A stretch of 64,000 nt of DNA, taken from contig CANGUZ010000005.1 in the NCBI GenBank assembly GCA_947457255.1, positions 1 through 64,000 on the forward strand, given 5' to 3'. Each line of letters starts with the position of its first letter. Positions within the stretch are counted from its first letter, which is position 1. The notes below the pieces were generated by a model, which worked only from the letters and a program-made list of their open reading frames with translations, was not told the origin of the DNA and did no database searches. A program made the position numbers and the translations under genes. Of the stretch, positions 26,327-34,841 are shown in pieces. Source of the DNA: Flavobacteriaceae bacterium. GTDB taxonomy: Bacteria; Bacteroidota; Bacteroidia; Flavobacteriales; Flavobacteriaceae.

Positions 26327-26382
26327 ACACAGATTTCACAAATTAACACAGGTTTTTCTGTGAAAATTTGTGAAATCTGTGT
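26327..26382. repeat. 18-base perfect inverted repeat with nested stem
   Basis: The arms at 26327-26344 (ACACAGATTTCACAAATT) and 26365-26382 are perfect inverted copies. The 20-base spacer contains a further CACAG/CTGTG stem, so the whole 56 bases can fold as one hairpin. It lies between convergent genes and might also act as a transcript end. Confidence 0.8.
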
Positions 26383-26431
26383 TTTTCTAATACCTATAAG
26401 GCTCTGCCGCGAGGTAGTTTATTTTATTAGC

Positions 26432-26463
26432 AAAAAAAACGTCCTGATTTCTCAAGACGTTTT
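26432..26463 (-). terminator. Terminator of the OmpA lipoprotein gene
   Basis: AAAACGTC (26436-26443) pairs with GACGTTTT (26456-26463). On the minus strand the hairpin is followed by a run of eight T (26439-26432). It lies 51 bases after the stop codon at 26515. Between them is a run of related heptamers (CTGAACA, CTGAACA, CTGTTCA, CTGAGCA; about 26475-26503). Confidence 0.78.
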
Positions 26464-26514
26464 CATGTTTCTAAACCCACTGAACACTGAACACTGTTCA
26501 CTGAGCACTTTCAA

Positions 26515-27348
26515 TTATTGTTGTTTTTTCATTTCTTTTTCAATCATTTCATAAAACTCATCAATTTTAGGAAGAATTACAATTCTAGTTCTTCTGTTTA
26601 CTCCTCTATTTTCAGCAGTATTGTTCTGAACTAAAGGAATAAATTCGCTTCTTCCAGCAGCAATCAATTGAGATGGTTTTACCCCTAAATCTTTTGTAAG
26701 TACTCTAACAATAGCTGTAGAACGCTTCACACTTAAATCCCAGTTGTCAAGTAAAACGCCATTTCCTATATATGGAACATTATCAGTGTGACCTTCAACC
26801 ATACATTCAAAAGTAGGTTTGTCATTGATAATTTTAGCTACTTTGGCTAATACACTTTTTGCTTTATCACTTACATTATAGCTACCGCTTTTAAACAATA
26901 GTTTATCAGCAATAGAAATAAATACAACACCTTTTTCTACGTTTACTTCAATATCTGGATCAGAAACCCCTACAGAACTTTTTATACTGGTTACTAAAGC
27001 TAATGTTACACTATCTTTTTTAGTAAGAGCATCCTGCATTCTTGAAATTTTCAAGTCTTTTTCCTTAATGGTTTCTAAAGCTTTCTCAATATTTTGAGCC
27101 CCTTTAGCAGATAGAGTGGTCATATTCCCCATATTGTTAATCAAATCGGAATTGTTTTTCTTTAAAAATTCCATTTGACCAGTCATAGCTTCTTTTTCAG
27201 TCAAACACGTATTTAATTTTACAGTACAAGAATTCAACAAATCCTGAATCTCTTTGTTTTTGCTCTCTAAGGCTGCAATTTTCTTTTTTGTTCCACATGA
27301 AGTTGTTAGCAAGGCAACTAATGATAGAGCTAAAATAATTCTTTTCAT
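26515..27348 (-). CDS. OmpA family lipoprotein
   Basis: 277 residues. Lipoprotein signal with Cys18 (ALLTTSCGT), then a coiled-coil region at about 22-110 (KKIAALESKNKEIQDLL...), then an OmpA C-terminal peptidoglycan-binding domain at about 130-265 (VEGHTDNVPY, LSVKRSTAIVRVL, AAGRSEFIPLVQNNTAENRGVNRRTRIVI). It would sit in the outer membrane and hold the peptidoglycan. The stacked coiled coil resembles other flavobacterial OmpA/MotB-like lipoproteins. Ends at a strong terminator. Confidence 0.92.
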   Translation of the reverse strand: MKRIILALSLVALLTTSCGTKKKIAALESKNKEIQDLLNSCTVKLNTCLTEKEAMTGQMEFLKKNNSDLINNMGNMTTLSAKGAQNIEKALETIKEKDLKISRMQDALTKKDSVTLALVTSIKSSVGVSDPDIEVNVEKGVVFISIADKLLFKSGSYNVSDKAKSVLAKVAKIINDKPTFECMVEGHTDNVPYIGNGVLLDNWDLSVKRSTAIVRVLTKDLGVKPSQLIAAGRSEFIPLVQNNTAENRGVNRRTRIVILPKIDEFYEMIEKEMKKQQ

Positions 27349-27424
27349 AAAAAAGGGTTTTAATTATTGTGCAAAGTTACTGTTAAAATAAATTTCTACC
27401 AATCCTAATAGAATTAATGTATTG

Positions 27425-28417
27425 TTAAAATAGTTTTTCAAAAATGGTGCCACTTTTAACATAATAGGTAAAAACGATACTTTTTGTTTTATAGTATGAT
27501 TGTTTTTGAAAAGTATCTCTTTTTTTATAGTTTTTAGAAAAAAGACAATAAAAAGAATAATGCGCCTTCAAAACTGCAAATCCATGCGAAAAATTACCTT
27601 GACTGATAAATTTTATTGCGGCAATTCCGTCTAAAACCATTCTAATAAACAAAGTAGTGTATAAGGATGATTTAGGCAGATTTTTTGTAAGCATTAACAA
27701 CGAATTTCTGAAATTCAAAAAAGTTTTTTTAGGATTTCCCTTTTGCAATGTAGCTCCTCCTACATGATACACTACTGATTTTGAATTGTATTTAATGGTA
27801 TAGCCTTTATTATAAGCCCGCCAACACAAATCAATTTCCTCTTGATGCGCAAAAAAGTCAGTATCAAAACCCTTCAGCGTTTTAAAAACCGAACTTCTAA
27901 TAAAAAAGCAAGCTCCCGAAGCCCAAAAAATGTCACAATCATCATTGTATTGTTGGCTGTCTTTTTCTAGGGTTTCAAAAATACGACCTCGGCAAAAGGG
28001 AAAGCCATATTTATCAATAAAACCGCCGGCTGCACCTGCATATTCAAAGTAGTCTTTGTTTTTATAATCTAAAATTTTAGGCTGAATAAAAGCTGTTGAA
28101 GGTTCGTTGTTAAACGTTTCCAGTATTGGTTGCAACCAATTTTTAGTCACTTCAATATCCGAATTGACTAATGCATAAATATCGGCTTCAACATGTTTTA
28201 TAGCTTCATTATAACCACCAGCAAAGCCAAGATTTTCTTTGTTTTGAATAATTTGAACCGTTGAAAATTTAGTTTTTACAACTGCTATAGAATCATCAGT
28301 AGAAGCATTATCAGCAACATAAATAATTGCTTCAGGAGAATATTTTAGTACAGAAGGCAAAAACTGTTCTAAAAGTTTAGAACCATTCCAATTGAGTATA
28401 ACGACAGCTATTTTCAA
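27425..28417 (-). CDS. Glycosyltransferase family 2 protein (TTG start)
   Basis: 330 residues from a TTG at 28417; no ATG gives the expected N-terminus MKIAVVILNWNGSKLL. The GT-A fold is clear: VILNWNG at the start, YVADNASTDDSIAVV near residue 35, and a DxD-type NSDIEV near 104. WASGACFFIRSSVF and FFAHQEEIDLCWRAY follow, as in rhamnosyltransferase-like GT2 enzymes. The C-terminus has basic amphipathic helices. The start codon lies two bases after the stop codon of the HsdR-N-like gene, so translation is probably coupled. It would add a sugar to a surface glycan; donor unknown. Confidence 0.9.
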   Translation of the reverse strand: MKIAVVILNWNGSKLLEQFLPSVLKYSPEAIIYVADNASTDDSIAVVKTKFSTVQIIQNKENLGFAGGYNEAIKHVEADIYALVNSDIEVTKNWLQPILETFNNEPSTAFIQPKILDYKNKDYFEYAGAAGGFIDKYGFPFCRGRIFETLEKDSQQYNDDCDIFWASGACFFIRSSVFKTLKGFDTDFFAHQEEIDLCWRAYNKGYTIKYNSKSVVYHVGGATLQKGNPKKTFLNFRNSLLMLTKNLPKSSLYTTLFIRMVLDGIAAIKFISQGNFSHGFAVLKAHYSFYCLFSKNYKKRDTFQKQSYYKTKSIVFTYYVKSGTIFEKLF

Positions 28418-28419
28418 AT

Positions 28420-28881
28420 TTACAATTTAGTAGTATTAGTTTCAAAATGAGGAAGTTCTTTCATAAATTGATACTTTTCATTTTCAAAATCCATTTGGCA
28501 AAAGTAATGATTATGTCCGTTGGTTACCATTAAAAATTCAGCTCTTAAAGTCAAATTGTATCTTGCTATTTGATCAAAAGTATTTTGAGCAATTTTAATT
28601 TCAGGTGCTTTACATTCTATTAAAATGCGTATGCTACCGTCAGCATTAAAAACGACAACATCATATCGTTTCTTTAAATCATTAATTTTAAGCAGTTTCT
28701 CGACATTTATATGTGATTTTGGATATTTTTTTTCCTGTAATAAGAACTGTACAACATGTTGACGCACCCATTCCTCTGGAGTGAGAATGATAAATTTTTT
28801 CCTGATTTCATCAAAAATAGCGACTTTATTTTCACTATTTTTGAAACGAAAGTTATAGGATGAAAAATTGAGTGTTTGCAT
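28420..28881 (-). CDS. Type I restriction HsdR N-terminal domain-like protein
   Basis: 153 residues from the ATG at 28881 (an adjacent TTG at 28884 is less likely). The protein contains only the HSDR_N_2-type nuclease-like fold: EEWVRQHVVQFLLQEKKYP, then RYDVVVFNADGSIRILIECKAPE, where D74 and E89-C-K91 fit the PD-(D/E)xK pattern. No helicase domain, methylase or specificity subunit lies nearby, so it is not a restriction system here. Such stand-alone proteins are a common flavobacterial family of unknown function. A TACTTTTG box at 28893-28886 ends five bases before the ATG and implies a near-leaderless transcript. Confidence 0.83.
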   Translation of the reverse strand: MQTLNFSSYNFRFKNSENKVAIFDEIRKKFIILTPEEWVRQHVVQFLLQEKKYPKSHINVEKLLKINDLKKRYDVVVFNADGSIRILIECKAPEIKIAQNTFDQIARYNLTLRAEFLMVTNGHNHYFCQMDFENEKYQFMKELPHFETNTTKL

Positions 28882-28929
28882 CAAGCAAAAGTAAGACTTT
28901 TAGAGAATAGATAAAAGAGAATAGACAAA

Positions 28930-29934
28930 ATGGATGAAGTTGTAAAAATTGTAAACGATATCAAGGCCGGAAATATAAAGCCTATTTATTTTTTGATGGG
29001 CGAAGAGCCTTATTATATTGATAAATTGTCTGATTATATTGAAGAGCATGTTCTAACTGAAGAGGAGAAAAGTTTCAATCAAACGGTTTTGTACGGTCGA
29101 GATGTTTCAATAGAAGATATTATCTCTGCTGCCAAACGTTATCCTATGATGGCAGAGCGTCAGGTAGTCATTGTTAAAGAAGCACAAGATTTGACTAAAA
29201 CTATAGATAAACTAGAGAGTTATGCCGAAAATCCAATGGCATCAACGGTTTTGGTTTTTTGTTATAAATATAAAACACTAGACAAACGTAAAAAAGTAAC
29301 GAAGGAGTTGGCTAAATCAGGTTTGGTTTACGAAAGTAAAAAATTATATGAAAACCAAGTCGGGGAGTGGATTAAGCGTGTGCTTCAAGGTAAAAATTAC
29401 ACCATCGAACCTAAAGCATCTGCTATGTTAGTAGAGTTTTTAGGAACGGATTTAAGTAAAATAAATAACGAGTTAGAAAAGTTACAAATCATTTTGCCCA
29501 AAGGGAGTATGATTACGCCCAAACATATTGAGGAAAATATTGGTTTTAGTAAAGACTTTAATGTTTTTGAATTGAGAAAATCACTCGGCGAACGTAATCA
29601 ACTGAAAAGTTATAAAATTGTAAACTATTTTGCTGAAAACCCCAAAGAAAATAATATAGTAATGGTAGTTGGACTGGTTTTTAGTTTTTATGTTCAGCTA
29701 TTAAAGTATCACGGATTAAAAGATAAAAATCCTAATAATGTTGCCAAAGTTCTTGGCGTAAATCCTTTCTTCTTAAAAGATTATGATGTAGCACTTAAAA
29801 ATTATCCAATGAAAAAAGTAAGTCAAATTGTAGCGTCCTTGCGAAATGTTGATATAAAAAGTAAAGGCGTTGGTGCTAACGCATTACCGCTTCATGATTT
29901 GTATAAAGAAATGTTGTTAGGAATTTTTAGTTAA
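28930..29934 (+). CDS. holA: DNA polymerase III delta subunit
   Basis: 334 residues with the clamp-loader delta layout: an N-terminal domain with IKPIYFLMGEEPYYIDKLSDYI, then RYPMMAERQVVIVKEAQ at about 75, then the AAA-like lid and C-terminal collar domain (VGLVFSFYVQLLKYHG). HolA opens the beta sliding clamp during loading. Divergent from the HsdR-N-like gene, convergent with the HU-HIG gene with three bases between stop codons and no obvious terminator. Confidence 0.93.
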   Translation: MDEVVKIVNDIKAGNIKPIYFLMGEEPYYIDKLSDYIEEHVLTEEEKSFNQTVLYGRDVSIEDIISAAKRYPMMAERQVVIVKEAQDLTKTIDKLESYAENPMASTVLVFCYKYKTLDKRKKVTKELAKSGLVYESKKLYENQVGEWIKRVLQGKNYTIEPKASAMLVEFLGTDLSKINNELEKLQIILPKGSMITPKHIEENIGFSKDFNVFELRKSLGERNQLKSYKIVNYFAENPKENNIVMVVGLVFSFYVQLLKYHGLKDKNPNNVAKVLGVNPFFLKDYDVALKNYPMKKVSQIVASLRNVDIKSKGVGANALPLHDLYKEMLLGIFS

Positions 29935-29937
29935 TTT

Positions 29938-30321
29938 TTATCTCAACCTCTTAAAATTAATGTTTTCTAACCGTTTTTTCATTTTCTTAGAAGGTCTGTA
30001 AACAATTTTTGTTCCCTTAATGGTAGATTTTCCAAGTTCCTCAGGGCTTTCGGCGGCTGTTCCCTGAATCGTAATTTGAAAAGTGCCTAAAGCATCAATT
30101 CTCACAATTTTACCATCAGCTAATGCTTCCCCAATAGCCTCTGTTAAGCCTATAATTACCCCATAACAATCGGCACGACTCATAGAGGAACGAGAGGAAA
30201 CAACATCAGCCAGACTTTCTAAATCGGCTTCTCCTTTGCTAACGGCACACGGATAATATTTCACTTCTGGTGGAGCAACCAAATTGTTTTGTTTGGGAAC
30301 TAATTTAAAAGATACAGCCAT
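29938..30321 (-). CDS. HU-HIG family DNA-binding protein
   Basis: 127 residues. The HU-like core has SMSRADCYGVIIGLTEAIGEALADGKIVRIDALGTFQITIQGTAAESPEEL (about 50-105), with the N-terminal strand MAVSFKLVPKQN and the basic C-terminal end YRPSKKMKKRLENINFKRLR typical of the HU-HIG group found in Bacteroidota. It probably binds and bends DNA as a nucleoid protein. Several paralogues usually occur per genome. A -7 box lies upstream (30363-30370). Confidence 0.9.
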   Translation of the reverse strand: MAVSFKLVPKQNNLVAPPEVKYYPCAVSKGEADLESLADVVSSRSSMSRADCYGVIIGLTEAIGEALADGKIVRIDALGTFQITIQGTAAESPEELGKSTIKGTKIVYRPSKKMKKRLENINFKRLR

Positions 30322-30362
30322 TTTTATTTATTTATCTAGGTTATATAGTATTACATACCTGA

Positions 30363-30370
30363 CAAAGGTA
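30363..30370 (-). promoter_or_regulatory. Candidate -7 box of the HU-HIG gene
   Basis: On the minus strand it reads TACCTTTG, matching TAnnTTTG, 41 bases before the ATG at 30321. The expected -33 TTG is absent. Confidence 0.45.
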
Positions 30371-30501
30371 TTAAAAGATGTACAAGAATTACCTAAAAGA
30401 TATATAGCAATTATAAAAAAGATGTACAGAAGTATGTTGCTACCTCCTTTTGAAAGAATAAATTAAAACGGATACTGTGATAAAAACTACAGTAGCATCC
30501 A

Positions 30502-31242
30502 TTATTTAGAGTGATATTCATGGAGTGATTTGCCAATAGTATACCCATTAATTAATAGGGGTATAGTATCAGACGCTTTCTCAAAAAATGGCACTTCCCC
30601 AGAGGCTATTTTTTTATCTAACTCGGTTTTGGATAAAAATTGCTTAGCAACATCCATATAGGTTCCATTCATTAAGTGTTTAAATTCGTGCTGAAAAATA
30701 ACTGCTGCAAAACCATCTAATCTGCCTTTTTGAACTTCGCCTTTTTGGTTTTGACATTGATATTCAATCCATTCATAGGTTGCTACATTCCCTCTTTTTT
30801 CATCCTTAGCACTAAGGCATCCATGCCAAAAATTTTTCTTCTCAGTAGATACTTTGGTAATTATCGGATTGATAAATAGTTGTTTTTCAACTTGTCCCAA
30901 AACTTTATATCTAGGATTATCATCTTTCGCTTCAATAATAAAAATTTGTAATCGTTTACCCAATTGATTTGCTGCAATACCAACCCCAGAATTTTTGACC
31001 ATAACCATGTACATTCTATCTATAAAATCATTAAGCTTAGTTGAATTAAACTCTTCTTTTCTTATTTTTCTTGCTGGTAGATACAGAGCGTTTTGGTCTC
31101 TTTCTTTAGAGTTCGCAGGTACTTGTTGCACTACTTCAAATTCTTTTTTAGGGATGTTAAGTGTCATTGAATCATCAATTGTGGCGCATCTTTGTAAGCT
31201 CATAATTGCTAGTATTGTTAAAATTATAAAATAGTATCGCAT
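30502..31242 (-). CDS. Exported or membrane-anchored peptide deformylase-like protein
   Basis: 246 residues. An N-terminal hydrophobic segment (MRYYFIILTILAIMSLQRC) looks like a signal peptide. Cys19 could be a lipid site, but the lipobox LQRC is poor. The rest is a peptide deformylase domain with all three motifs: G86-V-G-I-A-A-N-Q93, H140-G-C-L-S (canonical EGCLS) and H185-E-F-K-H189. The Cys, the two His and the catalytic Glu are all present. Deformylases normally act on nascent chains in the cytoplasm, so an export signal is odd. Substrate outside the cytoplasm is unknown. Monocistronic. Confidence 0.82.
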   Translation of the reverse strand: MRYYFIILTILAIMSLQRCATIDDSMTLNIPKKEFEVVQQVPANSKERDQNALYLPARKIRKEEFNSTKLNDFIDRMYMVMVKNSGVGIAANQLGKRLQIFIIEAKDDNPRYKVLGQVEKQLFINPIITKVSTEKKNFWHGCLSAKDEKRGNVATYEWIEYQCQNQKGEVQKGRLDGFAAVIFQHEFKHLMNGTYMDVAKQFLSKTELDKKIASGEVPFFEKASDTIPLLINGYTIGKSLHEYHSK

Positions 31243-31284
31243 CGTTTGCTATTGTTTTTTATACTGCTTTAAGTTTTTTGTAAG

Positions 31285-31635
31285 TTAAATACTTTGTCCA
31301 AAAGTTAGCAAATTATTGTCTGGGTCAAGTAAAGCAAACTCTTTTTGTCCCCAAGGTTTAATTGCTAAATTTCCATTCGGATGAATACTTGTTTTACTGT
31401 CAAGCAATGATTGGTAAAGTTTGTCAATAGCATCAGTTCTGATATAAACACCACTGTAGTTTTCTTTTGGATCAAGTTCTTTAAACAAAAAAAAATGTAA
31501 CTCTACTTTGTCTTTGCCAACAATTAAATACTCATCATAATCACCAAGCTCTTTAAACCTTAAATTGTTTAAGTAATAATTCTTTGTTATTGCTTTATTA
31601 CGCATTGGTAATTTAGGATGGATATCAGTAAGCAT
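31285..31635 (-). CDS. VOC superfamily (glyoxalase/bleomycin-resistance-like) protein
   Basis: 116 residues, the length of a single VOC domain pair. The pattern has MRNKAITKNYYLNNLRFKELGDYDEYLIVGKDKVELHFFLF, then GVYIRTDAIDKLYQSLL and GQKEFALLDPDNNLLTFGQ, which resembles bleomycin-resistance (BLMT) type members that bind rather than transform the drug. Enzymatic activity cannot be told. It lies 42 bases upstream of the deformylase-like gene on the same strand. Confidence 0.85.
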   Translation of the reverse strand: MLTDIHPKLPMRNKAITKNYYLNNLRFKELGDYDEYLIVGKDKVELHFFLFKELDPKENYSGVYIRTDAIDKLYQSLLDSKTSIHPNGNLAIKPWGQKEFALLDPDNNLLTFGQSI

Positions 31636-32072
31636 AATTATTTTATTTTAGTTTTATCTTTTAGTTTGTCTGTTTTTCGTTCCTCCGTTATAATGACCAA
31701 TAATTAGTAAATGTTACTGACATTTTCAAACCTATCACATTTGTTTAGTGTGGATAGGTTTAATAAATTATTAAGCTTTTATTATCATGCTAACTTATTA
31801 AAAATAATTTACAAATCATCCAAAGAACTTCTATTTTGGTGACTGCTTTTCGTTCTCACGGTTTTGTTTTCAACAGAATGTTTTTTATCATCATTGTGAT
31901 TTATCCTTATTTTATATAATATCCCATAGCATTAAAATTGTTAAAAAGTTCAAATCGTATTTTCTATCCGCTAAATATTGTATTTTTGAGAACGATGTAG
32001 TACAGTAGAAGTATTAAAGTTGTTATAATTCCTCTGCTTATTTAGGTCAATTCATTTATAAACTCCAATATC
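31636..32072. other. Intergenic region between the divergent VOC and pullulanase genes
   Basis: No gene, stable hairpin or repeat is evident in these 437 bases. A TATTTTTG box at 31981-31988 matches the -7 consensus and could serve pulA (leader about 80 bases), but there is no -33 TTG at the right distance. Confidence 0.4.
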
Positions 32073-34091
32073 ATGTCTCATTTAGCAATGCATAAAGTAA
32101 TGATAGTATGTTTTTTTCTTTTAACCCATGCTGTTTTAGCACAACAAACGAAAACCAATTCGATAAAATACAAATCTTTTGATGATTACCCTGTTTATTT
32201 ACAAGGCGATTTAGGAGTGACGTACACTCCTGAAAAAACAACTATAAAGCTATGGAGTCCTAATGTAGAAGAAGCTAAGATTAATCTTTATAAACAAGGA
32301 GACGGAAATAAATTAATTGCCATTGACAATTTCTTATACGATGCCAAAACAGGAGTATGGCAAATCATTTTGAATGGAGATTATCACAATACCTATTACA
32401 CGTTACAAGTTAAAAATAATGGAGTATGGTCAAAGGAAATGCCCGATCCTTATGCTAAAGGAGTAGGGGTTAACGGTAATCGTGGACTTATTTTTGATGC
32501 CGAAAAGACCAATCCATCGCTATGGGCTACAGATAAAAAACCAATATTAAATTCTTTTTCGGATATTGTTATTTATGAAGCTCATGTTCGAGACATCTCT
32601 ATTGATGCTACTTCGGGAATTAAGAACAAAGGGAAATTTCTTGCATTGACAGAAACCAATACTACAAATGATTTTGAACAAGCTACAGGTTTATCCCATT
32701 TCAAAGAAATGGGAATTACGCATTTGCATTTGCTTCCTTTTTTTGATTATAAATCGGTTGATGAGACTATTGCAAACCAAAAGCAATACAATTGGGGATA
32801 CGAGCCTCAAAATTTTAATGCACTTGAAGGTTCTTATGCTACAAACGCTCATGATGGTTTGGTGCGAATTCAAGAATTTAAACAAATGGTGCAATCGCTT
32901 CATCAAAACGGGATTCGATTAGTCATGGATGTTGTTTATAATCACACCAGCTCTACCGCTATTTTCGATGAACTAATTCCGGGTTATTACTACAGAACTT
33001 GGCCCGACGGAAAACGATCGGACGCTACCTCTTGTGGAAATGAATTTGCTTCAGAACGAGTAATGGCACGCCAATTTATGCTAGAATCGGTTAAATATTG
33101 GGTCAATGAATACCATATTGATGGCTTCCGTTTCGATTTAATGGCGGTTCATGATATAGAAACGATGAACATAATTTCAAAAGAATTACATCAAATAGAT
33201 CCAACCATTTTTCTATATGGAGAAGGGTGGACCGCTGGGGATTCGCCATTGCCAATAGATAAAAGAGCGCTAAAAAGTAGTGTTAAAGAACTAAATCAAA
33301 TTGCTGTTTTTTCAGATGATATTCGAGATGGTGTAAAAGGACATTGGTATAGAGTTACCGAAAAAGGATTTGTGAGTGGCAATCCTAATTTGAAAGAAGT
33401 CATTCATTTTGGCATTGTAGCCTCTACCAATCATCCACAAATTAAATATGATAAAAAAAGAAGCTATGCTCAATTTCCGTATTCAGATTCACCCACTTCC
33501 GTTATAGGTTATGTTTCTTGTCACGATAACAACACTTTGTATGATAAGCTAAAAATTGCGAATCCACTTGCTACTGAAAAAGAATTAATTGAAATGGATA
33601 GATTGGCAAATACTATTGTTTTTACTTCTCAAAGCATTCCGTTTTTGCACATGGGCGAAGAAATGAAACGCACTAAATACGGCGTAGAGAATTCATATAA
33701 CGCACCAGACAGTATTAATAAAATCAATTGGAATTGGAAACATGAAAATAGTCAATTGGTTGCTTATTATAAAAAATTAATTCAATTAAGGAAAAACCAT
33801 CCCGCATTTAAAATGCCAACGGAGCAAATGATACAAGAGCATTTAGAATTTTTAGATTTAGAATCTCCTTTATTAGTGGGATATACCCTTAAAGATAATG
33901 CCAATGGCGATACTTGGAAAAAAATTAGAGTGTATTTTAATGGCGATTCAAAACCAGTAACGCAACAATTAGAGGGAGCTTGGAATTTAGTTTGTAATGG
34001 TGAAATAATCAATGAAAATGGGATAGAATCCATTACGTCAAAAACAATAACAATACCTTCAAGAAGTGCAGTTATTTTGTATCAAAATTAG
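32073..34091 (+). CDS. pulA: Type I pullulanase, exported
   Basis: 672 residues. Signal peptide with an extended n-region (MSHLAMHKVMIVCFFLLTHAVLAQQ). A CBM48-like beta domain covers about 45-145. The GH13 catalytic barrel contains the type I pullulanase motif YNWGYEP near residue 238, DVVYNHT, the nucleophile Asp in DGFRFDLMA near 355, the acid/base Glu in YGEGW near 383 and the third Asp in SCHDNNT near 484. It cuts alpha-1,6 branches of pullulan, starch or glycogen, probably in the periplasm. No susC/susD or other amylase genes are next to it. Confidence 0.94.
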   Translation: MSHLAMHKVMIVCFFLLTHAVLAQQTKTNSIKYKSFDDYPVYLQGDLGVTYTPEKTTIKLWSPNVEEAKINLYKQGDGNKLIAIDNFLYDAKTGVWQIILNGDYHNTYYTLQVKNNGVWSKEMPDPYAKGVGVNGNRGLIFDAEKTNPSLWATDKKPILNSFSDIVIYEAHVRDISIDATSGIKNKGKFLALTETNTTNDFEQATGLSHFKEMGITHLHLLPFFDYKSVDETIANQKQYNWGYEPQNFNALEGSYATNAHDGLVRIQEFKQMVQSLHQNGIRLVMDVVYNHTSSTAIFDELIPGYYYRTWPDGKRSDATSCGNEFASERVMARQFMLESVKYWVNEYHIDGFRFDLMAVHDIETMNIISKELHQIDPTIFLYGEGWTAGDSPLPIDKRALKSSVKELNQIAVFSDDIRDGVKGHWYRVTEKGFVSGNPNLKEVIHFGIVASTNHPQIKYDKKRSYAQFPYSDSPTSVIGYVSCHDNNTLYDKLKIANPLATEKELIEMDRLANTIVFTSQSIPFLHMGEEMKRTKYGVENSYNAPDSINKINWNWKHENSQLVAYYKKLIQLRKNHPAFKMPTEQMIQEHLEFLDLESPLLVGYTLKDNANGDTWKKIRVYFNGDSKPVTQQLEGAWNLVCNGEIINENGIESITSKTITIPSRSAVILYQN

Positions 34092-34153
34092 TGATAATTT
34101 GTTCAAAAAAACCCGATATTTGCACCTCAAAAAAAACATAAAATACCACAATT

Positions 34154-34336
34154 ATGGGAATGAATAAAAATACTATTTTAGGATGGGCTACTTTGTTAAT
34201 GATTGTTATGGGCTTACTTCTAATTGGTTTAGGCGCTTTTAGATACAGAGATGTTTCAGGTTGGGGTTTTGCCGCTGTTGGAATAGGCTTTTTAGCGAAT
34301 GCTTGGGTGTTTAGTTCGCTAAAAGGGCGTTTGTAG
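34154..34336 (+). CDS. CAL67264 family membrane protein
   Basis: 60 residues. MNKNTILGWATLLMIVMGLLLIGLGAFRYRDVSGWGFAAVGIGFLANAWVFSSLKGRL shows two hydrophobic helices (about 8-28 and 35-55) joined by a short RYRDVSGW loop, as in this small flavobacterial family. The ATG two codons later (at 34160) is an equally good start. Function is unknown. A GATATTTG sequence at 34115-34122 resembles a -7 box. Confidence 0.8.
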   Translation: MGMNKNTILGWATLLMIVMGLLLIGLGAFRYRDVSGWGFAAVGIGFLANAWVFSSLKGRL

Positions 34337-34476
34337 TTTTAGTTTATTGGCATAATTTTGTTTTGGTAGATTATTACAAATAGGGAATTTATAAGGTTGC
34401 ATACTAGAACTAATTTGCTAATCAAAATTGAATAGCGTATTACCACATGACTTTGTTTAATTGTTTTCAAAAAATA

Positions 34477-34507
34477 AATCCGCGCTAGCGGGGGCTTGGC
34501 GCGGATT
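34477..34507. repeat. GC-rich stem-loop
   Basis: AATCCGCGC (34477-34485) and GCGCGGATT (34499-34507) pair perfectly round a 13-base G-rich loop, standing out strongly from the AT-rich surroundings. No T-tract follows on the plus strand; on the minus strand it is followed by TATTTTTTG. Confidence 0.7.
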
Positions 34508-34773
34508 AAACTGGTAAATTTGGGGCTATTTCGAGGGTTTTAACTTATGTTTCAATTTTTAAAATACATTTATAAACCAGTCACCAAATTACACATAGAA
34601 TTTTAAATTTTTGTTTAAAATTGTTTGTTATTCTAATAATGAGATACTAAATTACAAATAGAATTTCAGCCACTATTAACTTTTCGACAGATTGCTTAAA
34701 AATGCAGTCGAATTGCTTTTATTTTATGTTATAATGTATTTTATTTTCGGTTTGTATTGTATCTAAAATATTT

Positions 34774-34816
34774 GACTAGTCCTAAATAATCTGTATCGAT
34801 TAATTTAGGACTAGTC
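34774..34816. terminator. Strong stem-loop after the H-NOX/LytTR operon
   Basis: GACTAGTCCTAAAT (34774-34787) pairs perfectly with 34803-34816 round a 15-base loop, with further pairing AATC/GATT inside. It starts 26 bases after the LytTR gene stop codon and is probably the operon end. Its best T-tract (ATTTTTTTAG, from 34817) is on the plus strand, so it may work in both directions. Confidence 0.65.
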
Positions 34817-34841
34817 ATTTTTTTAGTTTTATAGCGTCGTT

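Larger units (their letters stand above)
34337..34841. other. 505-base intergenic region with hairpins and a direct repeat
   Basis: No protein gene is seen. Contents: a GC-rich stem-loop at 34477-34507; a 22-base direct repeat at 34582-34603 and 34646-34667 (ACCAAATTACACATAGAATT-type, 19 of 22 identical); and a 14-bp perfect stem at 34774-34816. The plus-strand end of the last stem has a run of seven T. A short plus-strand RNA ending there is possible. Confidence 0.5.

Noticed and set aside
28420..28881. Type I restriction-modification system
   Set aside because: Only an N-terminal HsdR-like domain exists; helicase, methylase and specificity genes are absent.
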